6,486 nt of DNA from NCBI GenBank assembly GCA_947074245.1, contig CAMTOW010000127.1, positions 1-6,486 of the forward strand. The letters run 5' to 3'. Both the position numbers and the translations under genes were made by a program. Positions 1 through 6,364 of the stretch are shown here, one piece after another; within the stretch, counting starts at the first letter, position 1, and each line of letters opens with the position of its first letter. This DNA is from an uncultured Bacteroidales bacterium (GTDB lineage: Bacteria > Bacteroidota > Bacteroidia > Bacteroidales > JAUNSR01). The notes below the pieces were generated by a model, which saw nothing but the letters and a program-made list of their open reading frames with translations, had not been told where the DNA came from and did no database searches.

Positions 1-165
1 CTGATCAATGGAGTTTTGATGATTATTCTTTCCTGGATGTTTTTCTCTTCCGGTCCGGATCAAGCCTTCTTAATTGACTTCCTAGTATCGATCGTATTCA
101 TTTATTGGGGTATTACGATGGCTTTATTCTCTTTCGATATAAAACCGGATAAAATCAATAAATAA
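1..165 (+). CDS. C-terminal part of a small membrane protein, family not identified
   Basis: An open frame enters from the left edge and ends with TAA at 163-165, giving the last 54 residues of a protein whose start lies outside the window. Two hydrophobic stretches are visible, roughly residues 5-17 (VLMIILSWMFFSS) and 25-47 (a longer run containing IVFIYWGITMALF), followed by a short charged tail ending in KPDKINK. This fits a small integral membrane protein with the tail outside the bilayer. The pattern of a short hydrophobic C-terminal helix followed by a charged tail faintly recalls MrpF-type subunits of cation/H+ antiporters, but I would not assign it on that basis. The next gene starts 9 nt downstream on the same strand, so the two are probably cotranscribed. 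Confidence 0.6.
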   Translation: MINGVLMIILSWMFFSSGPDQAFLIDFLVSIVFIYWGITMALFSFDIKPDKINK

Positions 166-174
166 ATAAGACAA

Positions 175-1209
175 ATGCCTGAAAAAACAATAAAAGGAGA
201 AAAATGGAGCGGTATATTATTTATCGCTCTGTTCTCTTGTGCGGCATTCTATATTGCAGAATTTAAGATTATAAAGGATTTATCGATAAGTCCGTTGATT
301 GTAGGGATCATTCTCGGCATGATTTATGCCAATAGTCTTCGTGTACACCTTCCTCAAAGTTGGGTACCGGGTGTGATATTCTGTACGAAAAGTTTGCTGC
401 GCTGGGGTATCATCTTGTATGGATTCCGACTTACGTTTCAAGATGTGATTTCCGTCGGTGCGGCGGGATTGACCGTAGACGTGATCATTGTAGCTATCAC
501 ATTGATTTTAGGGATATTCCTGGGCAGATTGATGAAGATGGATAAAGATATAACCATCCTGACCGCGATCGGTAGTTCTATCTGTGGGGCGGCAGCCGTA
601 TTAGGTGCCGAACCGGTATTAAAAAACAAGCCGTTTAAAACGGCAATCGCAGTAGCAACGGTAGTCGTATATGGTACGTGTGCAATGTTTCTATATCCAG
701 TCTTGTATAAAATCGGATTTTTGGACTTAACACCCCAAGAGATGGGCATTTTTTCCGGAGCGACGCTTCATGAAGTTGCTCATGCCGTTGCGGCCGGGAA
801 TTCTTTAGGGCCAGAAATCGCGAATACGGCGATAATTGTAAAAATGCTTCGCGTAATTCTTTTGGCACCCGTATTGTTATTGATGGCTGTTTTAATTCCA
901 AAAATCAGAAAGCATCAAACATCCGGCTCAGAAAAAACGAAGATTACCATACCTTGGTTCGCATTCGGTTTCCTGATCGTTATCGGGTTCAATTCGTTCG
1001 ACGTACTACCGGATCAGGCCGTTGATTTTTTAAAAAATGCGGATACGTTTCTTCTGACAATGGCAATGACGGCATTGGGTGTCGAAACGAGCTTCGATAA
1101 ATTCAAGCAAGCAGGACCAAAACCGTTTATCCTTGCTTTCTTATTATTTATATGGTTATTCGGAGGTGGATATGTCATTACAAAATATCTCACCCCCTTA
1201 TTTAATTAG
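175..1209 (+). CDS. yeiH: YeiH-family putative sulfate exporter / anion transporter
   Basis: A 344-residue polytopic inner-membrane protein of the YeiH family (Pfam Cons_hypoth698), which databases label putative sulfate exporter; the true substrate is generally unproven. About nine to ten hydrophobic segments are readable, near residues 12-30, 38-53, 72-88, 95-118, 126-148, 156-178, 222-242, 260-275, 288-303 and 317-337. Family-like signatures are SISPLIVGIILG (37-48), LRWGIILYGFRL (75-86), GSSICGAAAV (133-142), GATLHEVAHAVAAG (195-208) and KMLRV (223-227). The small and polar residues in the 133-142 and 195-208 loops suggest re-entrant or substrate-path segments, which is inference. The length is normal for the family. 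The ATG at 175 lies 9 nt after the upstream stop and no internal start fits better. No terminator follows: the stop codon abuts that of the opposing gene. Confidence 0.85.
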   Translation: MPEKTIKGEKWSGILFIALFSCAAFYIAEFKIIKDLSISPLIVGIILGMIYANSLRVHLPQSWVPGVIFCTKSLLRWGIILYGFRLTFQDVISVGAAGLTVDVIIVAITLILGIFLGRLMKMDKDITILTAIGSSICGAAAVLGAEPVLKNKPFKTAIAVATVVVYGTCAMFLYPVLYKIGFLDLTPQEMGIFSGATLHEVAHAVAAGNSLGPEIANTAIIVKMLRVILLAPVLLLMAVLIPKIRKHQTSGSEKTKITIPWFAFGFLIVIGFNSFDVLPDQAVDFLKNADTFLLTMAMTALGVETSFDKFKQAGPKPFILAFLLFIWLFGGGYVITKYLTPLFN

Positions 1210-1605
1210 TTATTTTCTCTTTTCATCTATAAAGCGCTGCAGGATTTTCTTGTGGCGCTTTTCATCATTTACTACATCTCGCATAAGCGGAACTGACGTA
1301 GCCATAGGGGCATAAGCTTCTGCAGAACGTTGTTCCGTGACCAACATCATTTTCATAGCAAAACGGATTCCCAGTATCCGAGTCATTATTCGGAAACGTA
1401 AAGCCGGCTTATCATTTCTTTTTAATGATTGGCCCGAATATTTACGTAAAATTCCTGCATGACGACCTTCTTCCGTAGCCATTTTATTAAACGCTGCCTT
1501 AACCTCTTCATCTTTAGCAAGATTGGCAAGATACTTATAAATAACAACCGTTTCCAGCTCTCCTTTTTGTGCTTTTACGAGCTCTTTTTTTATATCTTCT
1601 CTCAT
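1210..1605 (-). CDS. Ferritin-like diiron (rubrerythrin/erythrin-type) protein
   Basis: This is a small, largely helical, charged protein with the arrangement of a diiron-carboxylate four-helix bundle. Counting from the ATG at 1605-1603 (131 residues), candidate iron ligands are E18 (with E16) in helix 1, E46-x-x-H49 (ATEEGRH) in helix 2, E91 or E96 in helix 3 and E115-x-x-H118 (NDEKRH) in helix 4. There is no C-terminal rubredoxin Cys4 domain and no VIT1/CCC1 membrane domain, so it is a stand-alone erythrin-like module. Iron or peroxide/oxygen handling is likely in an anaerobe, but the substrate is unknown. I chose the ATG over a GTG 14 codons upstream (1647-1645), because that N-terminal extension looks unlike the family and the predicted helix 1 begins directly after the ATG (MREDIKKELVKAQ). 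It is transcribed divergently from the methylmalonyl-CoA operon and converges exactly with the transporter gene. Confidence 0.85.
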   Translation of the reverse strand: MREDIKKELVKAQKGELETVVIYKYLANLAKDEEVKAAFNKMATEEGRHAGILRKYSGQSLKRNDKPALRFRIMTRILGIRFAMKMMLVTEQRSAEAYAPMATSVPLMRDVVNDEKRHKKILQRFIDEKRK

Positions 1606-1634
1606 CAACAATTTGTATTTTCTTGTATATTGCG

Positions 1635-1642
1635 CGAAAATA
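1635..1642 (-). promoter_or_regulatory. Possible -7 element for the ferritin-like gene
   Basis: On the minus strand this reads TATTTTCG, one mismatch from the Bacteroides -7 consensus TAnnTTTG. It lies about 30 nt upstream of the chosen ATG at 1605, which would give a 5' leader of roughly 20-25 nt. No convincing -33 TTTG is present at the expected distance, so this is a weak call. Confidence 0.25.
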
Positions 1643-1673
1643 ATCACATTTAATAAATAATATTTGTGTTTTA

Positions 1674-1695
1674 AATAAAGAAAACGTTCTTTATT
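1674..1695. promoter_or_regulatory. 9-bp perfect dyad in the divergent spacer, candidate operator
   Basis: The arms AATAAAGAA (1674-1682) and TTCTTTATT (1687-1695) are exact reverse complements separated by AACG. The dyad is centred about 30 bp upstream of the -7 box at 1710-1717, so its right arm covers the -33 region of the rightward promoter. It also lies 30-60 bp upstream of the possible promoter of the divergent ferritin-like gene. This position suits binding of a dimeric regulator that could act on both genes. A/T-rich sequence makes short dyads common, so function is inference. Confidence 0.4.
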
Positions 1696-1717
1696 GAATT
1701 GAAAAAATTTATCTTTG
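1686..1717 (+). promoter_or_regulatory. Bacteroidota-type promoter of the methylmalonyl-CoA operon
   Basis: TATCTTTG at 1710-1717 is an exact match to the Bacteroides -7 element TAnnTTTG. The -33 element is poor: the best candidate is GTTCT around 1686-1690, 19 bp upstream of the -7 box. Transcription would start at about 1721-1725, leaving an A/T-rich untranslated leader of about 60 nt before the epimerase ATG at 1785. No other full TAnnTTTG match was noticed elsewhere in the spacer. Confidence 0.6.
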
Positions 1718-1784
1718 CTTTGTAGGCAGGAAAACCTATACGTAGTTAAATTTTAATATAAATTTCATTCAAAATTTTTATATC

Positions 1785-2195
1785 ATGAATCTATCACACA
1801 TCGAACATTTAGGCATCGCAGTAAAGAGCCTTGAAGAATCTATTCCTTATTATGAAGAAGTGTTAGGTCTTAAATGCTATTCTATTGAAGAAGTTCCATC
1901 TCAAAAAGTAAAAACTGCTTTTTTTAAGATCGGACAAACCAAAATCGAACTTTTAGAACCGACAGCAGAGGATTCTCCAATTGCTAAATTTATTGAAAAG
2001 AAAGGAGAAGGTGTTCACCATGTCGCTTTTGCTACAGACAATCTACCTGAAGCATTGGCTAAAGCTGAAGCCAAAGGTGTTCAGCTAATCGACAAAGCCC
2101 CACGTCCGGGAGCAGAAGGTTTGGAAATTGCATTCTTGCATCCAAAATCAACAAAAGGTGTTTTAACTGAACTATGTTTTGACCCTAATAACTAA
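1785..2195 (+). CDS. mce: Methylmalonyl-CoA epimerase
   Basis: This 136-residue protein of the vicinal-oxygen-chelate (glyoxalase-like) fold has two beta-alpha-beta repeats, beginning at HLGIAV (8-13) and HHVAFA (78-83). It is expected to interconvert (R)- and (S)-methylmalonyl-CoA in the cytoplasm, linking B12-dependent methylmalonyl-CoA mutase to the decarboxylase encoded just downstream. By alignment of the two repeats the metal ligands should be H8, E55 (KIELLEP), H79 and E129 (VLTELCF). The segment EEVPSQKV (35-42) carries the acidic residue in the place of a known catalytic Glu of the family. The length is typical. It is the first gene of the operon, with 43 nt before the next start, and has no recognisable Shine-Dalgarno sequence, as is normal in Bacteroidota. 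Adjacency to the carboxyltransferase gene makes the epimerase role secure over other VOC enzymes. Confidence 0.95.
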   Translation: MNLSHIEHLGIAVKSLEESIPYYEEVLGLKCYSIEEVPSQKVKTAFFKIGQTKIELLEPTAEDSPIAKFIEKKGEGVHHVAFATDNLPEALAKAEAKGVQLIDKAPRPGAEGLEIAFLHPKSTKGVLTELCFDPNN

Positions 2196-2238
2196 GAAAC
2201 CTGAACAACTTAACCTGTAAATACTAATCAAACACATT

Positions 2239-3792
2239 ATGAGTAATCAGCTTGATAAGGTGAAAGAATTAATCGCGCTTAGAGAAGAAGCACGATTGGG
2301 TGGCGGAGAACGCCGAATTGAATCACAACACAAAAAAGGAAAGTATACTGCACGCGAACGTATCGCAATGTTGCTGGATGACGGCAGTTTTGAAGAAATC
2401 GATATGTTCGTTCGTCATAGAAGCACCAACTTCGGTATTGATAAAGAAAGCTATCTTGGTGATGGTATCGTAACAGGTAGCGGAACAATCGAAGGCCGTT
2501 TGGTTTATGTCTACGCACAAGATTTCACCGTTTTCGGTGGTTCTTTATCAGAAATGCTTGCTGCTAAAATCTGTAAGATTATGGATCAAGCCATGAAAAT
2601 GGGTGCTCCGGTTATCGGTATCAACGATTCGGGAGGCGCGCGTATTCAAGAAGGTGTAAATGCACTTGCGGGGTATGCTGAAATCTTCCAAAGAAACATC
2701 CTTGCATCTGGAGTTATCCCTCAGATCTCCGGAATTTTCGGTCCATGTGCAGGCGGTTCTGTTTACTCTCCGGCTTTGACAGACTTCAATATCATGACAA
2801 AAGGCACATCATATATGTTCCTAACTGGTCCGAAAGTTGTTAAAACGGTTACCGGTGAAGACGTTACTCAAGAACAACTCGGGGGAGCAAGCGTACATGC
2901 GTCTAAGTCAGGTGTTGCGCATTTTGCAGTTGACACGGAAGAAGAAGGTCTTAACCTGATTCGCAAACTGATCAGCTTCATGCCTCAAAATAATATGGAA
3001 GAAGCTCCTGTCGTTCATTGCGAAGATCCTATCGATCGTTTGGATGAGGGCTTGAATGAAATAATACCAGATTCACCAAACCGTTCATACGACATGTATG
3101 AAGTGATCGGTTCGATCATTGACAACGGTGAGTTCCTTGAAGTTCATAAAGATTACGCACAAAACATCATTGTCGGTTTCGCTCGTTTCAACGGTATGTC
3201 TGTTGGTATCATTGCGAATCAGCCAAAAGTTATGGCAGGTTGTCTTGACTCTAATGCGTCAAGAAAAGCAGCTCGTTTTGTTCGTTTCTGTGATGCATTC
3301 AACATTCCATTGGTAACATTAGTAGACGTACCGGGCTTCCTTCCGGGAACAGGACAGGAATATAACGGGGTTATTCTACATGGTGCGAAACTTCTATATG
3401 CTTATGGTGAAGCTACCGTTCCGAAAGTTACAGTTACACTTCGTAAATCTTATGGTGGAGCTTATTGTGTGATGAGTTCGAAACATCTTCGTGGTGATGT
3501 TAACTATGCTTGGCCTACAGCAGAAATCGCAGTAATGGGTCCATCAGGCGCAGTTGAAATCATTTTCGCGAAAGAAGTTAATGCATCTGAAGATCCGAAA
3601 GCTACTGCAACTCAGAAGGAAGAAGAATACAGAAAAGCATTCGCAAATCCATATAATGCTGCTCGTTACGGTTATATCGACGATGTTATCGAACCTCGCA
3701 ATACCCGCTTCCGCATCATTCGCGCGCTTCAGCAACTACAGACTAAGAAACTGAGCAATCCTGCAAAAAAACACGACAATTTACCTTTGTAA
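2239..3792 (+). CDS. mmdA: Methylmalonyl-CoA decarboxylase alpha subunit (PCCB-type carboxyltransferase)
   Basis: A 517-residue acyl-CoA carboxyltransferase with two crotonase-fold halves. It transfers the carboxyl group of (S)-methylmalonyl-CoA to biotin on the carrier protein, releasing propionyl-CoA. The reverse is the carboxyltransfer step of propionyl-CoA carboxylase. Visible signatures are TVFGGSLSEM (97-106), INDSGGARIQEGV (128-140), the N-terminal oxyanion-hole loop GPCAGGSVYSPAL (168-180), DVPGFLPGTGQE (363-374) and the C-terminal loop KSYGGAYCVMSSKHL (403-417) followed by AWPTAEIAVMG (424-434). The match to propionyl-CoA carboxylase beta chains is very strong. Residue C410 sits at the position associated with acyl-CoA chain-length choice, usually Asp in propionyl-CoA enzymes. 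The operon has a biotin carrier and an OadB-type pump but no biotin carboxylase, so the decarboxylase name is preferred. It could be labelled propionyl-CoA carboxylase beta by automated pipelines. Confidence 0.93.
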   Translation: MSNQLDKVKELIALREEARLGGGERRIESQHKKGKYTARERIAMLLDDGSFEEIDMFVRHRSTNFGIDKESYLGDGIVTGSGTIEGRLVYVYAQDFTVFGGSLSEMLAAKICKIMDQAMKMGAPVIGINDSGGARIQEGVNALAGYAEIFQRNILASGVIPQISGIFGPCAGGSVYSPALTDFNIMTKGTSYMFLTGPKVVKTVTGEDVTQEQLGGASVHASKSGVAHFAVDTEEEGLNLIRKLISFMPQNNMEEAPVVHCEDPIDRLDEGLNEIIPDSPNRSYDMYEVIGSIIDNGEFLEVHKDYAQNIIVGFARFNGMSVGIIANQPKVMAGCLDSNASRKAARFVRFCDAFNIPLVTLVDVPGFLPGTGQEYNGVILHGAKLLYAYGEATVPKVTVTLRKSYGGAYCVMSSKHLRGDVNYAWPTAEIAVMGPSGAVEIIFAKEVNASEDPKATATQKEEEYRKAFANPYNAARYGYIDDVIEPRNTRFRIIRALQQLQTKKLSNPAKKHDNLPL

Positions 3793-3804
3793 TATCAACT
3801 AATC

Positions 3805-4701
3805 ATGTTAAACCGCAAATTAGGATTCGTTCTCCTATTCATGTTGTTTCTTGTTCCGTCGCTGAAAGCTCAGCGTGCGACTGATCTTGTAATTAATGAA
3901 GTTCTTACGAACAATCAGACGAATTACATTGACAGTCATGGCGAACGCGGACCATGGATTGAGATCTATAATAAATCAGCATCTCCGGTGAACATAGCCG
4001 GTTGTTATCTGACAACAGATAAAGGCAACCTAAAAATGTATCCCTTCAAAAAAGGTGATTCAAGAACGATAATTCCGCCGCATCAGCGCGTGATCATCTT
4101 CTGCAATTCTAAATCTCATCACAGTCTTTATCATACGAACTTTTCGTTGAATCCCAATGCAGAAAACTATATCGCATTGGTGAGTGCTAACGGAATCGAT
4201 ATCATTGATGAAGTGAACGTTCCGACTCTTGGTGCAGACCAAGCATGGGGCGCATCACATGATGGAATTAAAAATGATCGCATTATTCTTGAATATCCAA
4301 CTCCGGATGCTGCCAATTTCAATGATTTGGGAAGTACCAATGTAGAAAAGTTCCAATTGAACGACCCATTCGGTGTCGGTATGGCTTTGACAGCTATGAT
4401 GGTTGTATTCTGTGCACTTCTCTGCTTATTTATCAGTTTCAAAATCATCGGTAAAATCGCGACGACTCTTACAAAAGCTCGTTCTCGCAAAGCAGCCGGA
4501 TTACCAAAAGGAACTAAAATCGAAGAAAATGAAGTTTCTGGTGAAGTTTATGCCGCAATCGCATTGGCGCTCCAGCTTCATGAAGACGACGCACACGACT
4601 ATGAGGATACAATCCTTACCATGTCGCGCGTAGAACGTCGTTATTCTCCTTGGTCATCCAAGCTTTATGGTTTACGTGAAACACCGTCAAGAAAAAGATA
4701 A
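3805..4701 (+). CDS. OadG-like membrane subunit with N-terminal periplasmic lamin-tail domain
   Basis: A 298-residue fusion. Residues 1-22 form a signal peptide (RK, then a hydrophobic run, likely cleavage after LKAQ). Residues about 27-172 look like a lamin-tail (LTD) beta-sandwich: LVINEVLTNN (28-37), GPWIEIYNKS (49-58), AGCYLTTD (65-72), then ENYIALVSANG (120-130) and DEVNVPTLGADQAWG (135-149). DPFGVGMALTAMMVVF (187-202) begins a single membrane helix (about 193-215), the hallmark of OadG/gamma subunits. A basic linker follows, then SGEVYAAIALALQLHE (245-260), an acidic-His patch, and RYSPWSSKLYGLRE (279-292), typical of OadG-type tails. Topology is consistent: outside LTD, one helix, cytoplasmic tail. 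OadG proteins assemble the alpha and beta subunits of Na+-pumping decarboxylases. The gene starts 12 nt after the alpha subunit and 37 nt precede the carrier gene. The LTD's binding partner is unknown. Pipelines may call it only a lamin tail domain protein. Confidence 0.85.
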   Translation: MLNRKLGFVLLFMLFLVPSLKAQRATDLVINEVLTNNQTNYIDSHGERGPWIEIYNKSASPVNIAGCYLTTDKGNLKMYPFKKGDSRTIIPPHQRVIIFCNSKSHHSLYHTNFSLNPNAENYIALVSANGIDIIDEVNVPTLGADQAWGASHDGIKNDRIILEYPTPDAANFNDLGSTNVEKFQLNDPFGVGMALTAMMVVFCALLCLFISFKIIGKIATTLTKARSRKAAGLPKGTKIEENEVSGEVYAAIALALQLHEDDAHDYEDTILTMSRVERRYSPWSSKLYGLRETPSRKR

Positions 4702-4738
4702 ATAAAAGCATTACATTATTACATAAGCATTTAATACA

Positions 4739-5170
4739 ATGAAAGATTATAAATTCACCATCAATGGTAATATCTATAAAGTTTCTATTTCGAGCATTGA
4801 TGATAATATCGCAACTGTCGAGGTAAACGGTACACCTTATCGTGTAGAGATGGATAAACCATCTAAAAAACAGATCCGTCCTCTTACTCAACCGCAAAAA
4901 GCCCCTGTAACTTCTAGTGGAGAACCAGTCGTAAATCGCCCAATCGCAGCAGGCGAACCGGGTGCCGTACGCTCTCCGCTTCCGGGAATCATTATCTCTA
5001 TCGAGGTTTCCGTAGGAGATGTTGTTAAACGAGGTCAAAAAATCGCTGTTCTGGAAGCTATGAAAATGGAAAATAACATTCTTGCAGACAGAGACGGACA
5101 AGTAACTGCAGTTAAAGTAAATAAAGGAGATTCTGTTCTTGAAGGAGCAGACCTTATAATCATCGGTTAA
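4739..5170 (+). CDS. mmdC: Biotin carboxyl carrier subunit of methylmalonyl-CoA decarboxylase
   Basis: A 143-residue biotinyl protein that carries the carboxyl group from the carboxyltransferase to the membrane beta subunit. The C-terminal biotinyl/lipoyl domain spans about 74-143, with SPLPGIII (79-86), the attachment motif EAMKMEN (106-112; biotinylated lysine K109) and a final GADLIIIG. The N-terminal segment (about 1-40) is a short beta-rich region (YKFTINGNIYKVSI, VEVNGTPYRVEM). A flexible Pro/Ala/Lys-containing linker (about 41-73, with QPQKAPVTSSGEP) lets the biotin arm swing. The length and layout match stand-alone gamma/MmdC carriers rather than AccB. A biotin ligase (BirA) encoded elsewhere is required. 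Its stop codon lies one base before the beta-subunit start, implying translational coupling. Confidence 0.95.
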   Translation: MKDYKFTINGNIYKVSISSIDDNIATVEVNGTPYRVEMDKPSKKQIRPLTQPQKAPVTSSGEPVVNRPIAAGEPGAVRSPLPGIIISIEVSVGDVVKRGQKIAVLEAMKMENNILADRDGQVTAVKVNKGDSVLEGADLIIIG

Positions 5171-5171
5171 T

Positions 5172-6332
5172 ATGGAAGGAAACTTTATTTCATTTCTGGG
5201 TGAGAACATCATGGAGTTCTTATCCTATACCGGTTATGCCAATATCACGATTGGAAATATTGTAATGATTCTTTTCGGTTTCGGGTTTATGTACCTGGCC
5301 GTTGCGAAAGAATTTGAACCAATGCTTCTTATTCCGATCGGTTTTGGTATCCTGATCGGGAATGTCCCCTTCAAAGATGCGGGACTTGAGTTGGGCATAT
5401 ACGAAGAGGGCTCTGTTTTAAACATACTCTATCAGGGAGTTGGAAAAGGTTGGTATCCTCCTTTGATCTTCCTGGGTATTGGGGCTATGACCGACTTCTC
5501 TTCTTTGATTGCCAATCCGAAACTAATGCTTGTCGGCGCTTCGGCTCAGTTTGGTATCTTCGGAGCTTATGCAATTGCATTGGCTTTGGGATTCACGCCA
5601 GACCAAGCGGCTTCGATCGGTATTATCGGTGGAGCGGACGGTCCGACTGCGATTTTCCTTTCATCGAAACTCGCGCCGAATCTAATGGGAGCTATCGCAA
5701 TTTCTGCTTACTCCTATATGGCTTTGGTTCCGGTATTGCAACCGCCAGTAATGCGTTTGTTGACAACACATAAAGAAAGAATCATCAAAATGAAAGCACC
5801 GCGTGTGGTTTCTCAGACAGAAAAGATAATTTTCCCAATCGTGGGTATGTTATTGACCTGTTTCGTAGTACCGACCGGTCTTCCTCTTTTGGGTATGCTT
5901 TTCCTTGGTAACCTATTAAAAGAATCTGGTGTAACACGTCGTTTGGCTGATACTGCAAAAGGTCCGCTTATCGATACGATCACGATTCTTTTAGGAACAA
6001 TGGTAGGAGCTTCAACTCAGGCGGATTATTTCCTTACTTGGGACTCGATTCTAATCTTCGTTATCGGTGCGATTTCATTCATTATCGCTACTGCTTCAGG
6101 AGTTTGCTTCGTGAAGATCTTCAACCTTTTCTTGAAAGACGGCAACAAAATCAATCCGCTTATCGGAAATGCCGGTGTATCTGCAGTTCCTCACTCAGCA
6201 CGTATCTCTCAGAAACTCGGGTTGGAGTATGATCCAAGCAACTATTTGCTGATGCATGCGATGGGACCAAACGTAGCCGGAGTAATCGGTTCTGCTGTTG
6301 CAGCCGGTGTTCTACTCGGATTCTTGATCTAA
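5172..6332 (+). CDS. mmdB: Na+-translocating decarboxylase beta subunit
   Basis: A 386-residue polytopic membrane protein of the OadB/MmdB/GcdB family. It decarboxylates carboxybiotin and couples this to Na+ export. Signatures are GYANITIGNIVMI (21-33), FEPMLLIPIGFG (48-59), GGADGPTAIF (153-162), YSYMALVPVLQPP (180-192) and NPLIGNAGVSAVPHSAR (328-344), then SNYLLMHAMGPNVAG (356-370). Residues matching those shown to be essential in Klebsiella OadB are all present: D156 (D203), Y182 (Y229), N328 (N373), G332 (G377), S337 (S382) and R344 (R389); the Klebsiella numbers are from memory. This argues for a functional pump. Substrate identity comes from the alpha subunit and the epimerase in the operon, not from this subunit. 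The ATG at 5172 follows the carrier stop by one base. A second ATG at 5211 (residue 14) would also keep the conserved core. Confidence 0.95.
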   Translation: MEGNFISFLGENIMEFLSYTGYANITIGNIVMILFGFGFMYLAVAKEFEPMLLIPIGFGILIGNVPFKDAGLELGIYEEGSVLNILYQGVGKGWYPPLIFLGIGAMTDFSSLIANPKLMLVGASAQFGIFGAYAIALALGFTPDQAASIGIIGGADGPTAIFLSSKLAPNLMGAIAISAYSYMALVPVLQPPVMRLLTTHKERIIKMKAPRVVSQTEKIIFPIVGMLLTCFVVPTGLPLLGMLFLGNLLKESGVTRRLADTAKGPLIDTITILLGTMVGASTQADYFLTWDSILIFVIGAISFIIATASGVCFVKIFNLFLKDGNKINPLIGNAGVSAVPHSARISQKLGLEYDPSNYLLMHAMGPNVAGVIGSAVAAGVLLGFLI

Positions 6333-6364
6333 TTTCTAAGATTATTCCCGAATTCAAATATTCG

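Noticed and set aside
438..901. Antisense open frames opposite the YeiH-family gene
   Set aside because: No domain, no start context, and they lie entirely inside a convincing transporter gene on the other strand.
1606..1647. Upstream GTG start adding 14 residues to the ferritin-like protein
   Set aside because: The extension has an unrelated composition, overlaps the only plausible promoter region, and the family's helix 1 fits directly after the internal ATG.
1645..1668. CACA...TGTG half-sites in the divergent spacer as a CRP-like box
   Set aside because: The spacing is 16 nt and the orientation is the reverse of TGTGA-N6-TCACA; only four bases per arm match, which chance explains in A/T-rich DNA.
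1718..1784. Riboswitch (for example B12) in the operon leader
   Set aside because: The leader is only about 60 nt, A/T-rich, and lacks the conserved B12-box or other riboswitch core elements. Only a trivial TAGG/CCTA pairing was seen.
4616..5212. Long antisense open frame (198 codons) across the OadG-like and biotin carrier genes
   Set aside because: Its translation is rich in Ser, Phe, Tyr, Asn, Arg and Cys with no recognisable motif, and it runs opposite a clearly conserved biotin carrier gene. It is a shadow of that gene's codon pattern.
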